Below are positions 1 through 11,084 of a stretch of 64,000 bases of DNA, in pieces; position 1 is the stretch's first letter; each line of letters begins with the position of its first letter. The notes under the pieces are model-generated. The model ran no database searches. It saw only the letters and a program-made list of their open reading frames with translations, and had not been told where the DNA came from. A program made the position numbers and the translations under genes. Source of the DNA: Hexactinellida sp. DTS-2022 (Eukaryota; Porifera; Hexactinellida); assembly GCA_028753945.1 (NCBI GenBank), contig JAPNXP010000009.1, positions 5,084,001-5,148,000 of the forward strand. Direction: 5' to 3'.

Positions 1-1418
1 TAAATAGGTGTTAAAATTATTTGATCAAAAATAGTAACCCCAGGTGCAAATTAGACGGTCATTCCGAACCTACATGCCAAGTTTCAGCCCTCAATGTATA
101 CAGGTGTGGCCAGGGCACCGTCTACGGGGACATGATAATAAAGGCAGTAAGATTAGATACTGTGTCGGCACAGTAAATAATAAAAATCCAAAATTGCAGC
201 CTGTGCCGACGCATGTTCCTTTGGTGGCACTATATTTTGGTGTGGTTTATTGATAGTGCCTCCTATGGAACATGCTGTCGGCACAGGCTGCAATTTTGGA
301 TTTTTTTTCCGCCATGTCATCATCACTACGAAGGTGTTAAATTATTTCAGAAAGGTGTTTCAAAAGGCAACGACCCTTAGTGAGTTGTAAATTTCTTTTA
401 TGCTCACTTCATTTCAAAGATATTCAAGTTTCAGTAGAATATAATAGCTGATGACTCAGCATTTTTTATGTGAGCTCTGGGTCATCACCCAAAACGAACC
501 GACCCATTTGAATTATATAATTCACAAAATTGTGAAAACACATTTTTTTTACGATGTCATCATCACCTCAAGGTGTCAAGACCCACTTGTAGAGGTGTTA
601 CGTGGCATAAGGATCAATTGATAAATTGGAAGTTTGTTTCTATCTTATTTGATTTCTGAGATTTATGATATTTAATTAATTAGTATAAATATTAATTAAT
701 ATTATTTATAATTTAACACCAATTTCAATGTCAACTTACAATTATTAAATTAAATTATTTTGTCATGAATAATAAATTAATTATTTTGTTATCAAATTTC
801 AATTAAGCACTCTCGATAACCCCTAATAAACAAATTATAAGCATCTATATAAGTAATATACTGACTGAATTAATTATAATTAATTACGTCAGTATATTAA
901 CAATCCAATAATATTCTCGCAGAAGTAAATATAATCACATAATCTGTCGTTGTTGTGAAATATATAATCTTTTTTTTCAATTGGAAAATAGAAGCCTACT
1001 CGATCTCACAAGTTGAATCAATATAATAATAACGAGTTGAAACAATAGAATTAGATTTAACACTTTCAATTGAACTGAAGTGTTAGTAAACAAAGAAATT
1101 TCAACCCCAATTTATGGCATGAATCAAACCTATTAGTAAAAACATTCATCTCCCATCAGATGGAGAATTTTATAGTGAATCCAATGGTGAAAAGAAAATT
1201 GGGGGTTTAGTATAACATTCTTTGAGTTATGGACCAGACAAAATTTGAAAGGTGTCAAAAACAGTCCAAAATTTGTTAATAAAAAATCGTGACCCCAGGT
1301 GCACATCTGTAACCCATGAGACACCTGTCCTGCAAATTTGGGTTGTTAGTTAATTAAACTCTGTTCTGTGGATGAGCTACGGAAGAATAATAATAATAAC
1401 TAACCAAAGCACTAAGAT
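1..1418. repeat. Arm of a large foldback repeat family (LFB)
   Basis: No supportable gene lies here. The stretch reads as one arm of a large interspersed repeat. Blocks near 590-660, 780-960 and 1280-1365 recur in the same orientation at 34950-35526 and in reverse at 12900-13790, 29450-29853 and 31626-32060. The outer end of the arm is the tandem block that follows at 1419-1651. No copy shows coding capacity, so it is probably a non-autonomous or structural repeat of unknown class. Confidence 0.6.
186..301. repeat. Palindromic ~116-bp repeat, copy 1
   Basis: A near-perfect inverted repeat. The arm starts ATCCAAAATTGCAGCCTG, passes through a TGTTCCTTTGGTGGCACTAT block and returns on the other strand. 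Other copies are at 2836-2951, 32309-32425, 32665-32831 and a split copy at 12014-12892. It lies inside the LFB repeat and may form its centre. Confidence 0.8.
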
Positions 1419-1651
1419 TAGAACTGGGCCACTATACTATAGTATAGTCGGCACAGTAATAACTAACCAAGGCACTGAGATTAGAACTGGGCCACTATAC
1501 TATAGTATAGTCGGCACAGTAATAATAATAATAATAATAACCAAAGCACTAAGACCAATACTGGGCCACTATGCTATAGTATAGTCGGCACAGTAATAAT
1601 AATAATTACCAACCAAGGCACTAAGACCAATACTGGGCCACTATACTATAG
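1419..1651. repeat. Tandem terminal units of LFB
   Basis: Four tandem copies of a 60-75 bp unit, each holding the palindromic core CTATACTATAGTATAG between GGGCCA and TCGGCACAGTAATAA. The same unit recurs at 2318-2480, 2955-3010, 10935-10980, 28700-28818 and 45460-45600, always at the edge of LFB sequence, so it is the family's terminal motif. A hAT-type element interrupts the array at 1651. Confidence 0.75.
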
Positions 1652-2317
1652 CATAGGCGCCGAAACTCTCCAGCGCCAGGGGGGGTGTAACTTTACATTT
1701 AAATGTGAAAGGTCAAAAAAACAATTCCTATGGCGCATTGTCGCAAAGTTTACAAGTATAAGATTAAAGTTGGGGGGCGCGGAGCGAGTGTTGCGAGCAA
1801 TCTTTGGGGGGTTCTGGGGGCAAGCCCCCCATAAAAAAATAAACTGCGAGATACCCTGATATCAATTTGTTTTGAATGAATTATACGTATATTTTATTGT
1901 GCTAAATTATATTGAATATTGTATTTTTTTATCCAGAGGGAACGGTAACACCCGCACCAATAATGTTGCCCCCCTTCAATTTACGGGGGGGGGGAACGCG
2001 CCCCCCCTAGCGCATCCCCCTGTTTCGCCACTGCTATGGTGGCTGAAAATCATTATGTTGACGGGCATAATTGTATACATATATTAATAATCCAATGTTA
2101 TTTAGAAGGACTCCTTATGGAATTATAATTTTTCTATGGGTTTACGTGTATGTTTTCTACTTTAACAATAAAGAAAATGTCTAATATACCCTGCCTGACC
2201 AACCAGGAGGGGTATACCCTTCCTGACTCTTTCCTCAGCCAGGGGGGGGTGAAACCCTCCCTGACAAAAACCAGGGAGGGTGTAACCCCCCTGACCCCCC
2301 CACTTTCGGCGCCTATG
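1652..2317. mobile_element. hAT-type non-autonomous element (CATAGGCGCCGAAA ends)
   Basis: Perfect terminal inverted repeat CATAGGCGCCGAAA at both ends, flanked by the 8-bp duplication TACTATAG (1644-1651 and 2318-2325). An 8-bp duplication is typical of hAT transposons. The interior is low complexity with G-runs and no transposase. Related ends occur at 28365-28515. Confidence 0.85.
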
Positions 2318-2480
2318 TACTATAGTATAGTCGGCACAGTAATAATAACCAAGGCACTAAGACCAATACTGGGCCACTATACTATAGTATAGTCGGCACA
2401 GTAATAATAATAATATTAAAGGCAGTAAGATTAGAACTGGGCCACTATACTATAGTATAGTCGGTACAGTAATAATTATA
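2318..2480. repeat. Continuation of the LFB terminal tandem array
   Basis: This resumes the array broken by the insertion at 1652-2317, with two to three more units carrying the CTATACTATAGTATAG core. Confidence 0.7.
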
Positions 2481-3689
2481 TTGATTTAACTTGTTAAATC
2501 CTACTCTAGTGATTCAACTTGCGATAATTATATTGATTTAACTTATAAATTCCGGCTGGCTTCTATTTAATTGTAGTATTACTATACAATGGATTAAATA
2601 AAATAATATAATATAAGGAATTTGTTGACTTTACTCAACTCACCGTGGATAACATTGCTAAAATAACTACCTAATAATATAATTTATTATCAATACATAA
2701 TGAATGAATGGCATTAAACTCTAGATGGTTTATGATAGAAACAAACTTCAAATTTATCTACCGTTCCTTGTGACTCGGACCAAATAACAAATGCTTCTTC
2801 ACACCTTGAGGCGTTGATGACTGGGCGAAAAAAAAATCCAAAATTGCAGCCTGTGCCGACAGCATGTTCCTTTGGAGGCACTATCAATAAACCACCAACA
2901 AAATATAGTGCCACCAAAGAACATGCGTCGGCACAGGCTGCAATTTTGGATTTATTATTACTGTGCCGACTATACTATATACGTATAGTATAGTGGCTCA
3001 GTTCTAATCCTACTACGTACTTTGGTTTATTATTAACTTAGAACTGAAATTTTCAGGACAGGTATCTCATAGATTACAGATGTGCACCTGGGGTCACGAT
3101 TTTTTATTACATTTTTTGACATATTTTTACGCCTGTTTAATGTTAGAAAAGGAACAATAAATATTGCGCGAATATTCAATTTAGGCCGTATAAATAAATA
3201 ACTTGTTTATCATCCCCGCCCGCCCCAAATTTTACTATCCGTCCGGATCTATTTTATTATTATCTTATGAACATAATCTTACAAAATATAAGCAATAAAC
3301 TTGTGTAAAGTACCTACTATGCATAAATTTTTAAAAAGTCCTATATTTTAGAGCATTACTTTAATTATTTGGGCATTGTCATGTTATTTTCTAATTAAAT
3401 TAAATATTTATATTTATTTTTGGCATAGGATGATGTTATTTGCATATTAATGGGAATTTAAAATAAAAATAAAATCCCGTCCGCCGTCCCAATTTTCTCG
3501 AAAAATATGGATGATAAACAAGTAATTTATTTTATGTGGCCTTATATGCATTCGAGAGAAAATTTAATTCTACACCCTTTCAAAATGCACGAATTTTCAA
3601 ATTGGGCTTCGTTTGTGCCACAATTGAGTTGTATATTTCATTTGTTTACTAACACTTCAGTCCAATTGACAGAGATAGATAGATTACAA
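2481..3689. repeat. Repeat mosaic without genes
   Basis: LFB-derived blocks: 2500-2720 resembles 11690-11960, and 3000-3160 resembles 29500-29600. A second copy of the short palindrome is at 2836-2951. The interval 3160-3690 is AT-rich, partly matches 29600-29770, and shows no reading frame I can support. Confidence 0.55.
2836..2951. repeat. Palindromic ~116-bp repeat, copy 2
   Basis: Inverted repeat beginning ATCCAAAATTGCAGCC, with its reverse complement ending at 2951. It has the same structure as 186-301. Confidence 0.8.
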
Positions 3690-3710
3690 GATGAAACGGA
3701 GCGCCTGCAA

Positions 3711-3990
3711 TTGATCGACTTCTGAGGGTTTGCAATTGATCGACTTTCTAAGGTTTGCAATTGATCGACTACAGGTTTTCAATTGATCGACTTTCTAAGG
3801 TTTGCAATTGATCGACTACAGGTTTTTAATTGATCGATTTTCTAAGGTTTTCAATTGATCGACTTTCTAAGGTTTGCAATTGATCGACTACAGGTTTTTA
3901 ATTGATCGATTTTCTAAGGTTTGCAATTGATCGATTTTCTAAGGTTTGCAATTGATCGACTTTCTAGGATTTGCAATTGTTCGAAAATAC
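3711..3990. repeat. Left tandem-repeat array of the MULE
   Basis: About eleven copies of a unit of roughly 24 bp, GCAATTGATCGACTTTCTAA with variants such as CGACTACAGG. The array forms the left terminus of the element and faces the reverse-complement array at 5851-6030. Multiple transposase-binding sites are a plausible role, by inference. Confidence 0.9.
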
Positions 3991-4042
3991 AATTGTCGAT
4001 AAATTGTAAACCATACAAATGTATACTAGAGACGTTTCATTG

Positions 4043-4050
4043 TATAAATA
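4043..4050 (+). promoter_or_regulatory. TATA-like box upstream of the MULE gene
   Basis: TATAAATA lies about 75 bp upstream of the ATG at 4122 and just inside the left tandem array. The position fits a core promoter, but this is an AT-rich genome. Confidence 0.4.
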
Positions 4051-4121
4051 AGTGTCCGTTTTACAATTTGTTTATTCGAATACGTACTTATCTCTAACTT
4101 TATTTCCACTCTAATCTTAAC

Positions 4122-5713
4122 ATGGACTACGTATGCGGAAATTATAAACATAGAAGGGGAACAATTTTCACTACGCCAGATGGTTTTAAATACACACAAC
4201 ACAAAGCCAAACCTGGGGTAATGTATCTCCGATGTGTTTTACATCAGAAAGTAAAGTGTAAAGGATCTGCAAAGTTAAACTCTGAATCCAATACTATTGA
4301 TCCCATAAAACACCATAACCATCTAGTTTCTGATTATAATACTGAAGTTTTAATTTTAAAATCTAAATGTGTTTCTGCGGCGAGATGTTCACGTGAAAGG
4401 TTATCTAAAGTGTTCAAAGATGTTGTTCGTGATGATCCTTCTGCAGTTCATGTGTCCTATAAAAATTTGGAGAGTGCAATGTATCGAGCAAGAAGAGAAA
4501 TTGAACCACCTATTCCTAAAGGTGCTACTGAGTTTTGTCAACTTATTGTATCATCTGATTTTGGTATATACTATAAAGGTGAAGTACAAGTAGGTGGTGA
4601 CACTGGTGTGATATTTTTCTCAGATAAGATGAAGATTTCTCTCCCTGAAGTGGATCACATCTATTTTGATGGTACATTTTATACGGTACCATCCCAGTTC
4701 TATCAATTGTGGACTATCTTCGCCCGCTTTGGACGCCATGTACTGCCGGTTATCCATTGTCTTCTTACAGCCAAGCATGAGGAAATCTATACAGCTGTTC
4801 TCGCTAGAATACACGAACTTGTTCCACAACTAAAACCTAGCCATGGAATGTCTGATTGGGAGAAAGGGGCTAGAAATGCTGTAAAGATACAGTTCCAAGG
4901 TATTCATCTACGGGGATGTCATTTTCACTATACTCAATGTATTTGGCGGAAAATACAAAACTTAGGTCTATCTACTATACTCTTTATCAAACTAATCCAA
5001 ATTTTAAAAAACTAGTTAGATCATTTATGACTCTTCCTTTCCTTCCTGAGGATCAGATTATATTTGTATTCAATCAACTGGAAGTGAGAGATTTGCCTCT
5101 TAGTGAAGTTCATAAGAATCAATATGCAATCTTTAAGAAGTATATAAGACGACAATGGATTATTTCCATTCCTAAGAACGAATTATCTATCTTTAACTGC
5201 CAACATATCACAAATAATGGAGCAGAGAACTACCACTATAGATTAAAAAAGGACATCGTGGTCTCTCACCCGCGTGTATGGTTTTTTGTTGAAATCCTCA
5301 ATAAGACGATACAAGACACAGATTTAGACATTGAGCGCCTAGGAAAAGGTATTGATATTACTCGCAGTCGTAAGTTGAAGGACATCCAAAATGATTCGTT
5401 TCGTGCTCAATGCAAAGAAATGCTTGTATCGGGAGAATATAGTCCAACTCGATATGTGGATGCCATAGCTAGCTCTATTCATCCAGTTACAAACCCAATT
5501 AGCCTTGGAGATTTCCAAGATGAGTCTTTGACGGATGAAGAGCCTGAAGATGATAATCAGGTTAATTGCTGTGTGTGCTTACTTCAGAGAATAACAACAG
5601 TCCTATTTCTTCCTTGCAGGCATGCAAAATGTTGTGAGGAATGCAGTGCATCCTTGGAACAATGTCCAATATGCAGGTGCAATATAGAACAAAGATTCAA
5701 TATTTTTACTTAA
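4122..5713 (+). pseudogene. MULE transposase with N-terminal FLYWCH and C-terminal RING, one frameshift
   Basis: This would catalyse cut-and-paste transposition of its own element. Residues about 10-68 form a FLYWCH-type zinc finger (GFKYTQHK, YLRCVLHQKVKC, HHNH). The MULE DDE core follows: first Asp in YFDGTF (residue 183), second in SDWEKGARNA (residue 245), Glu in NNGAENYHYRL. The last ~50 residues form a RING of the IAP/Neuralized C3HC4 kind (CCVC, then PCRHAKCCEEC, then CPIC). Two overlapping frames (4122-5015 and 4916-5713) are offset by one base near 4970, between the second Asp and the Glu, so this copy is broken by a single frameshift while all catalytic residues remain. A RING suggests a ubiquitin-ligase activity, which is inference. 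A polyadenylation-like AATAAA lies at 5822. Confidence 0.85.
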
Positions 5714-5821
5714 TTTTTACTCTAATATTTTTGTTGTTGTTGTTATCCAATTTTAATTCATTATCTTTTCTCAATTCCTTAATTAAATCATTATATTCTC
5801 AAAAATATTACTCAAAGTTAG

Positions 5822-5827
5822 AATAAA
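5822..5827 (+). other. Putative polyadenylation signal
   Basis: AATAAA, 109 bp after the stop of the MULE gene and before the right tandem array. Confidence 0.45.
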
Positions 5828-5850
5828 TCACATATTAAGTCTATCACTAA

Positions 5851-6030
5851 GTCGATCAATTGCAAACCTTAGAAATTCGATCAATTGCAAACCTAAGTCG
5901 ATCAATTGCAAACCTTAGAAATTCGATCAATTGCAAACCTAAGTCGATCAATTACAAACCTTAGAAATTCGATCAATTGCAAACCTTAGAAATTCGATCA
6001 ATTGCAAACGTTGTCAGTCGATCAATTGCC
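5851..6030. repeat. Right tandem-repeat array of the MULE
   Basis: About seven units of GTCGATCAATTGCAAACCTT and AATTCGATCAATTGCAAACC. These are the reverse complement of the left array unit, so together the arrays act as long inverted termini. Confidence 0.9.
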
Positions 6031-6090
6031 GCGATTCCGATGAAACAATAGAATCTAATTATATTGTTTCATCTTGTAATCTATCTATCT

Positions 6091-6861
6091 CAGGGGTCGG
6101 CAACCTTTTGAACCTACGGGCCAGATTGATTAATTTACCGCATTAGTCGGGCCAAGCGATTTATCATCCTTTAGTCTTACTCCGAATTGTTGATCATGAG
6201 AAAATTTGAATTGACTTATAACAATAATGTTACCACACTATAATTTATAAAAATATTGTTCACCCTCCCTATTCCGAACCTCCCTAGTCCGAACACAGAT
6301 CCAAAATTATCATTCATAAAATTTGGAATTTTTTTGAACATTACACTGGAATTGTGAAAAATTGTCTTAGAGAAGTATTTGGGTAGTACATTAGATGTCG
6401 AATATAAGCACACCGGTTATAAGAACATATCGGATCTAAGAACACTATTTGGAAAACGGTTGACATTTACCCTATATAATTTATGTCAGTTATAAGAACA
6501 TGCCAGTTATAAGCACATTAAGTGCAGTTCCCGACGATGTGCTTATACCCGGCATGTTAAATGTTTAGTTTGGAATTAAAAAGCTTTGGATTTGTATGGT
6601 TTGGATGATCAGGAATTCATGATCTCATTTATAGAGGCTTATATAATCGTATTATTTTACTTCCATACGAATTCACAAATCGGAACAGATTTTTTTTGAA
6701 TCGGAACACCTCTCTTCCGGATAGCGAGGGTGTACTTTATTTGGATTTATTTGAATGAACAAATCGGAGGTCATGATGAGCATGTTTATAGAGAGCAGCG
6801 GGCCGGATCATTTCGCCTCGCGGGCCAGATCTGGCCCGCGGGCCGGGGTTGCCGACCCCTG
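6091..6861. mobile_element. hAT-type non-autonomous element (CAGGGGTCGGCAACC ends)
   Basis: A perfect 15-bp terminal inverted repeat, CAGGGGTCGGCAACC. It is flanked by ATCTATCT on both sides; this is compatible with an 8-bp duplication but sits in a simple TCTA repeat. The ends carry GC-rich CGGGCC blocks. Interior remnants (6400-6540) resemble the TA-flanked element at 55156-55403. No transposase. Confidence 0.8.
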
Positions 6862-6869
6862 ATCTATCT

Positions 6870-7440
6870 ATCTATATATTAAAAGAGGAATTGTTGTTTG
6901 TGTGTTTGTTTGTTTGTTTGTCCAGAATTAATTGGAAAGACTACGAGTCCGAGAAAGCTGAAAAATTGTATACAGGGGTAATTTTGTACTGCGACAACGA
7001 TCTATTGGTTTTTGAAGGAAATATTCTCATTTAAAGGTGACAAAATATGTAGCCAATTAAATTCGAGGGTTTATTAGTATGGATTAGCAGATTACATCAA
7101 TTAGTATAAATAGATTGTGCATAATAGAAATATTTTCTGAGGCTCCAATTTGATTGATTGTAAATAAATTAATTTAACCAATCAATCATTTGTCTATTCT
7201 ATTGCCTGTTTTTCTTTTAGTATTATTTTGATTCGAGCTTTCTTATCGTGCAACTGAAATCTATTGAGCTATAAAAAATGTGATTGCTTTTTGGGGAGGG
7301 AAAGGCCGCGAAGCGGCCGTTAGTTGTATCGCGTAGTGCCTAATACGAACAAACAAAAGTCGATTCGCGACTTTTGTGAGAGAGTGATCCGTCGCGAAGC
7401 GACCTAGACCGAAGGGCTCGTACTATTAAAACACAAATCT
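6870..7440 (+). mobile_element. Short Helitron-like or related element
   Basis: It begins with a TATCTATATATTAAAAG context and a (GTTT)n run. It ends with GC-rich hairpins (GGCCGCGAAGCGGCC) and GCGACCTAGACCGAAGGGCT. The same start and end recur reversed at 38540-39735 and again at 30395-31405. Hairpin-rich 3' ends without inverted termini recall Helitrons, but I cannot show a canonical CTRR end, so the class is uncertain. The short frame at 6849-7034 inside it is not a credible gene. Confidence 0.4.
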
Positions 7441-7585
7441 GTATTACGTATACATATATATATATATATATGGGGAAAATTCTAAAAATACTCAAGTTTT
7501 TTCAAAATTTCCAAATATACTCAACTTTTACTGCACTTAAATAAAAAACTAGATCTTTCCGAATCTACTCAAGTTTTTCCAAATA

Positions 7586-7779
7586 CAGTCAGGTCTGCTT
7601 ATTATGAACAAGATTTCGTCTGCTTAATGTGAAGATTTTTTATTATGAACAAGCCCTATGGTCCCAATTTAACAACTTACATAGGGTTTGTATTAAATTG
7701 AGTTCGCTTATTATGAAGTCTCTCTATTATGAACACAATTTTTGGTCCCTTGAATGTTCATAATAAAAGAACCTGACTG
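7586..7779. mobile_element. Pogo/Tigger-like MITE, family A
   Basis: Inverted ends CAGTCAGGTCTG / ...ACCTGACTG flanked by TA on both sides. Other copies are at 9998-10190 and 57771-57958. The interior alternates TTATTATGAAC motifs and has no coding capacity. Confidence 0.85.
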
Positions 7780-7781
7780 TA

Positions 7782-8163
7782 CCTTATTATAGGAAATTAA
7801 CGCGAATTTCTCCAAATCGCGTTAATTTCCTTCGCGATAATTTCATGGAGCGTTAATTTCCATGACCTTAATTTCCTGCTATTTAGCAAAATTATACAAT
7901 GGATGGACAAACTTCCGAGCTACATATTTTCAGATGTGCAACTAGGTTGAAAGGATACACCATGTCTATCAAGTAGATTGGAAGCCTATTTGGGCACAAT
8001 AAATAGTATTTAATCAGGAGATTAATAAGTCTGAAATTTTTTCTAAAATTTATTCGCGTTAATTTCATGTAGTTGAAAATGTTCAGCTACAATTCGCGTT
8101 AATTTCATGATGAGTTAATTCCCTTCGCGTTAATTCATGGCGCGTTAATTTCCTATAATAAGG
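7782..8163. mobile_element. TA-flanked MITE with GCGTTAATTTCC interior
   Basis: Inverted termini CCTTATTATAGGAAATTAAC and its complement, each bounded by TA. It sits directly against the previous MITE, the two sharing the TA at 7780-7781. Confidence 0.8.
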
Positions 8164-8624
8164 TAATTCCAATTCTACTTAAGTTTTCCAAAATAATTCC
8201 AATTCTGCTCAAGTTTTTTCAATAAATTCCAAATCTACTCAACTTTTCAATAAATTCACAGATCTACTCAAGTTTAGAAAGGCTATATTTAGTCTATCCG
8301 TGACCTTCGATATATAAGGCCTAAGTGCTAAGCGAAAATTTGTGTACCATGGATTACTTAAAGTGCATTGAAGAATGGAGAATTGATCTTTATTCGAATA
8401 ATTAGCGATGATAGAGCTGAAAAGTGTATTATAACTATATAGGAATATGGTATCCAGGTATACATAGCACCCTCCAGAATTGTGATATGTCATTATCTGA
8501 TGACGTTATGGTAATTTTGGTTTCGAATTATCTTGCTTTTCTAGCTTACTTTTAACGTAGTTAAACGTGTTCTAAATGTTCTAAATTGGAACATGGTTAT
8601 ACCCAGAAGTAGTAGAATAAAATA

Positions 8625-9445
8625 CAGTAAAACCTCCATTAGGGAACACCTCCGATTTAGGAACAACTCTGTTTAGGGGACACTTTTCTATAGTCCCGAT
8701 TTTCTACTATGCTTTAACATTGATACCTACCTCCCATTAAGGAACACCTCCCTACAGTGAACAGGGAACACCCTTTTGTGTCCCAAATGTCACTTAACCA
8801 TTCAGATGGACCTCTCATTAAGGAACATTCGTATTTAATAATATTTATCATAATTTGTGGGGATAGTTTTGATCTCAAGTCATTTTAGCCAATATACATT
8901 AATTGGCATAAGTGTCTCTGCCAGGTGCCAATTCTGGCACAAGTGGCACTAATAAAATGTGCTGTATCTCCGTAGAAAATAATCTTATTTGTTTGAAATT
9001 ATGCACTTAGAGTAATCGACCATGTGGAAATCAAATCTGCAATCAGAACTTGTATATTGTATTTGCATCTTAATTAATGATCAGAATTTTGTATTTAATT
9101 AGCTAATTATATAGTTAATGAGTTTATCACCTCCCTAAAAATCTGAATTCAAAAATTTCCCTATTATATTTTAATTGACATATAAATTTATCAAAATAGC
9201 CATGTTGAAACATCTAATAATGTTAATATGCTACTATAAGCATTAATTTATCAATACAAATTATTGCTCTTCAAATACTTTTGGCCGGTTAGTGTACATA
9301 TTGAGCATATTTATAACAAACATTCTTAAACCTTACAAAGTTTATGATAGGCTCCTAAAAGGCAGACCTCTTATCAAGGAACACCTCCATATTAGGAACA
9401 CTTTTCAGCAGTCCCCAAAGTGTTCCCTAATTAGAGGTTTTACTG
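8625..9445. mobile_element. Pogo-like TA-flanked element inserted in the foldback left arm
   Basis: Ends CAGTAAAACCTCCATTAG on the left and ...CTAATTAGAGGTTTTACTG on the right, with TA at both junctions. At ~820 bp it is the longest of its type here. No transposase frame is visible. Confidence 0.85.
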
Positions 9446-9590
9446 TATATCGAAATTATAAATGGAATGTTACACATTCCTCGGTTGCCATGGAAAAGTA
9501 TATTTCCTAAAATGTGCCATAACTCAAAAACTATGAATGTTATGTAAACTAGGTTGGTACTGATCTGTCCGGAATAGGTAACTTCCTATT

Positions 9591-10302
9591 TAGGGGTCTC
9601 AATCCCGGAGCCTTTTTCCAATCCCGGGATTCCGGGATTGGAATCATGTTCAATCCCGGGATCTGGGATTGATCAAATAATTTATTGACACTTGACCAAT
9701 CATGCAAATATGTTGAATTAATGTAATTGTGTATTGATTGATGATTCCATTACATAATAAATAGAGCATAAGATCGTAGTATAGTAATGATAATATTTTT
9801 ATTAAGATTTTTCTGATTATTCCTGATAGGAATTTAAATCTATATTTATATGAAATGGTTCAAGATTGTTGTTAATAAACAAAGCATCATGTTATCAAAA
9901 ATTCACCTAATGACAAAGCCACACGTAATTGAACAAGTAACGAATAATTGATTACCGAGAAATGTAAGCGATAAAAATGAATTAAAGAATATATTTACAG
10001 TCAGGTTCTTTTATTATGAACATTCAAGGGACCAAAAATTGTGTTCATAATAGAGAGACTTCATAATAAGCGAACTCAACTTAATACAACCCCTATGTAA
10101 GTTGTTAAATTGGGACTGTAGGGTTTGTTCATAATAATAAATCTTCATATTATCAGACGAAATCTTGTTCATAATAAGCAGACCTGACTGTATATGTCAT
10201 GCGAGAAGATAATATTCACATCAAGCTTCACTATCATTGCTATACTCATAATATATCTGGATCCCGGGATTGGAAAGTCTAATCCCGGGATTGAGACCCC
10301 TA
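9591..10302. mobile_element. hAT-type element (TAGGGGTCTCAATCCCGG ends) in the foldback left arm
   Basis: A perfect 18-bp inverted terminus TAGGGGTCTCAATCCCGG, flanked by the 8-bp duplication TTCCTATT (9583-9590 and 10303-10310). The intact right arm of the foldback preserves the empty site. A pogo-like MITE sits inside it at 9998-10190. Confidence 0.88.
9998..10190. mobile_element. Pogo/Tigger-like MITE, family A, nested
   Basis: CAGTCAGGTTC / GACCTGACTG ends with flanking TA. It is the reverse-orientation sibling of 7586-7779. Confidence 0.85.
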
Positions 10303-10920
10303 TTCCTATTCCTCGATAATACATTTTCTATGTCTAACTTCAATAATCTTTTAGATAATGAGAAAATTAACACATAATTCATTATTAGGTAATGACTCAC
10401 TATCTCAAAAGTTATTGAAGTTAGACATAGAAAATGTATTATCGATGAATAGGAAGTTATATATTCCGGATAGATCAGTACCAGCCTAGTTTACATAACA
10501 TTCATAGTTTTTGAGTTATGGCACATTTTAGGAAATATACTTTTTCCATGACAACCGAGGAATGTGTGTAACATTCTATTTATAATTTCGATATATTTTA
10601 TTCTCCTACTTCTGGGTGTAACCATGTTCCAATTTAGAACATTTATAAAACGTTTAACTACGTTAAAAGTAAGCTAGAAAAGCAAGATAATTCGAAACCA
10701 AAATAACCATAACGTCATCAGATGATGACATATCACAATTCTGGAGGCTGCTATGTATACCTGGATACCATATTCCTATATAGTTATAATACACTTTTCA
10801 GCTCTATCATCGTTAATTATTGGAATAAAGATCAATTCTCCATTTTTCAATGCACTTTAAGTAATCCATGGTTCAAACCAGCACTCAGGCCTTTTATATC
10901 GAAGGTCACGGTATATCCTA

Positions 10921-11084
10921 TATTAAATCAGAATGTTTTTACTGTGCCGACTATACTATATTATAGTGGCCCAGTTCAAATCTCACTACCTTTATTTATA
11001 TTTTTCTCCTTAGACGGTGCCCTGGCCACACATGTATACATTGAGGGCTGAAACTTGGCATGCAGGTGCGAAGTGACCGTCTAA
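10921..11084. repeat. LFB terminal unit and adjoining block
   Basis: Contains ACTGTGCCGACTATACTAT with GGCCCAGTTC, then the TAGACGGTGCCCTGGCCACA block also seen at 90-130 and 12900-12975. Confidence 0.6.

Larger units (their letters stand above)
3698..6038 (+). mobile_element. MULE transposon with tandem-array termini (FLYWCH-MULE-RING)
   Basis: An element of about 2.34 kb bounded by the 8-bp direct repeat GATGAAAC (3690-3697 and 6039-6046), as expected for Mutator-like elements (8-10 bp). The outermost bases begin GGAGCGCC on the left and GGAATCGC on the right (reverse strand). They lead directly into facing arrays of a CAATTGATCGAC repeat. Between the arrays lies one transposase gene with a FLYWCH finger and a RING. 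The element landed inside a 30-bp-armed palindrome (left half from 3672, right half to 6090). Confidence 0.85.
7470..8283. repeat. Minisatellite of a CTACTCAAGTTTT unit, split by two small elements
   Basis: Degenerate ~20-bp units such as CCAAATCTACTCAAGTTTT lie at 7485-7585 and 8164-8280. The reverse-complement version (AAAACTTGAGTAGATTTGG) lies at 14030-14160. The two blocks face each other across 6 kb and could be tandem-array termini of one element, but nothing coding that belongs to it survives between them. Confidence 0.55.
8284..10905. repeat. Foldback element with ~500-bp arms, left arm carrying two insertions
   Basis: The right arm (about 10403-10905) is intact. The left arm is the same sequence in reverse, split into 8284-8624, 9446-9590 and 10304-10347 by two inserted elements. 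Landmarks shared by the arms include GATCAGTACCAGCCTAGTTT, the CCATAACGTCATC block and the TCGATAATACATTTTCTATG stem around the centre near 10375. No gene is supportable; the short frames at 8239-8493 and 10722-11051 are the two arms read in opposite strands. Confidence 0.8.

Noticed and set aside
3711..6030. CRISPR-like appearance of regularly spaced short repeats
   Set aside because: The units are tandem with variable short spacers, the genome is eukaryotic, and the arrays occur as facing pairs around transposase genes.
8239..11051. Matching 84-aa and 109-aa frames on opposite strands (shared HNSGGCYVYLDTIF)
   Set aside because: The similarity arises because they are the two arms of one foldback element. 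No protein family is recognisable and only two copies exist, in inverted arms.
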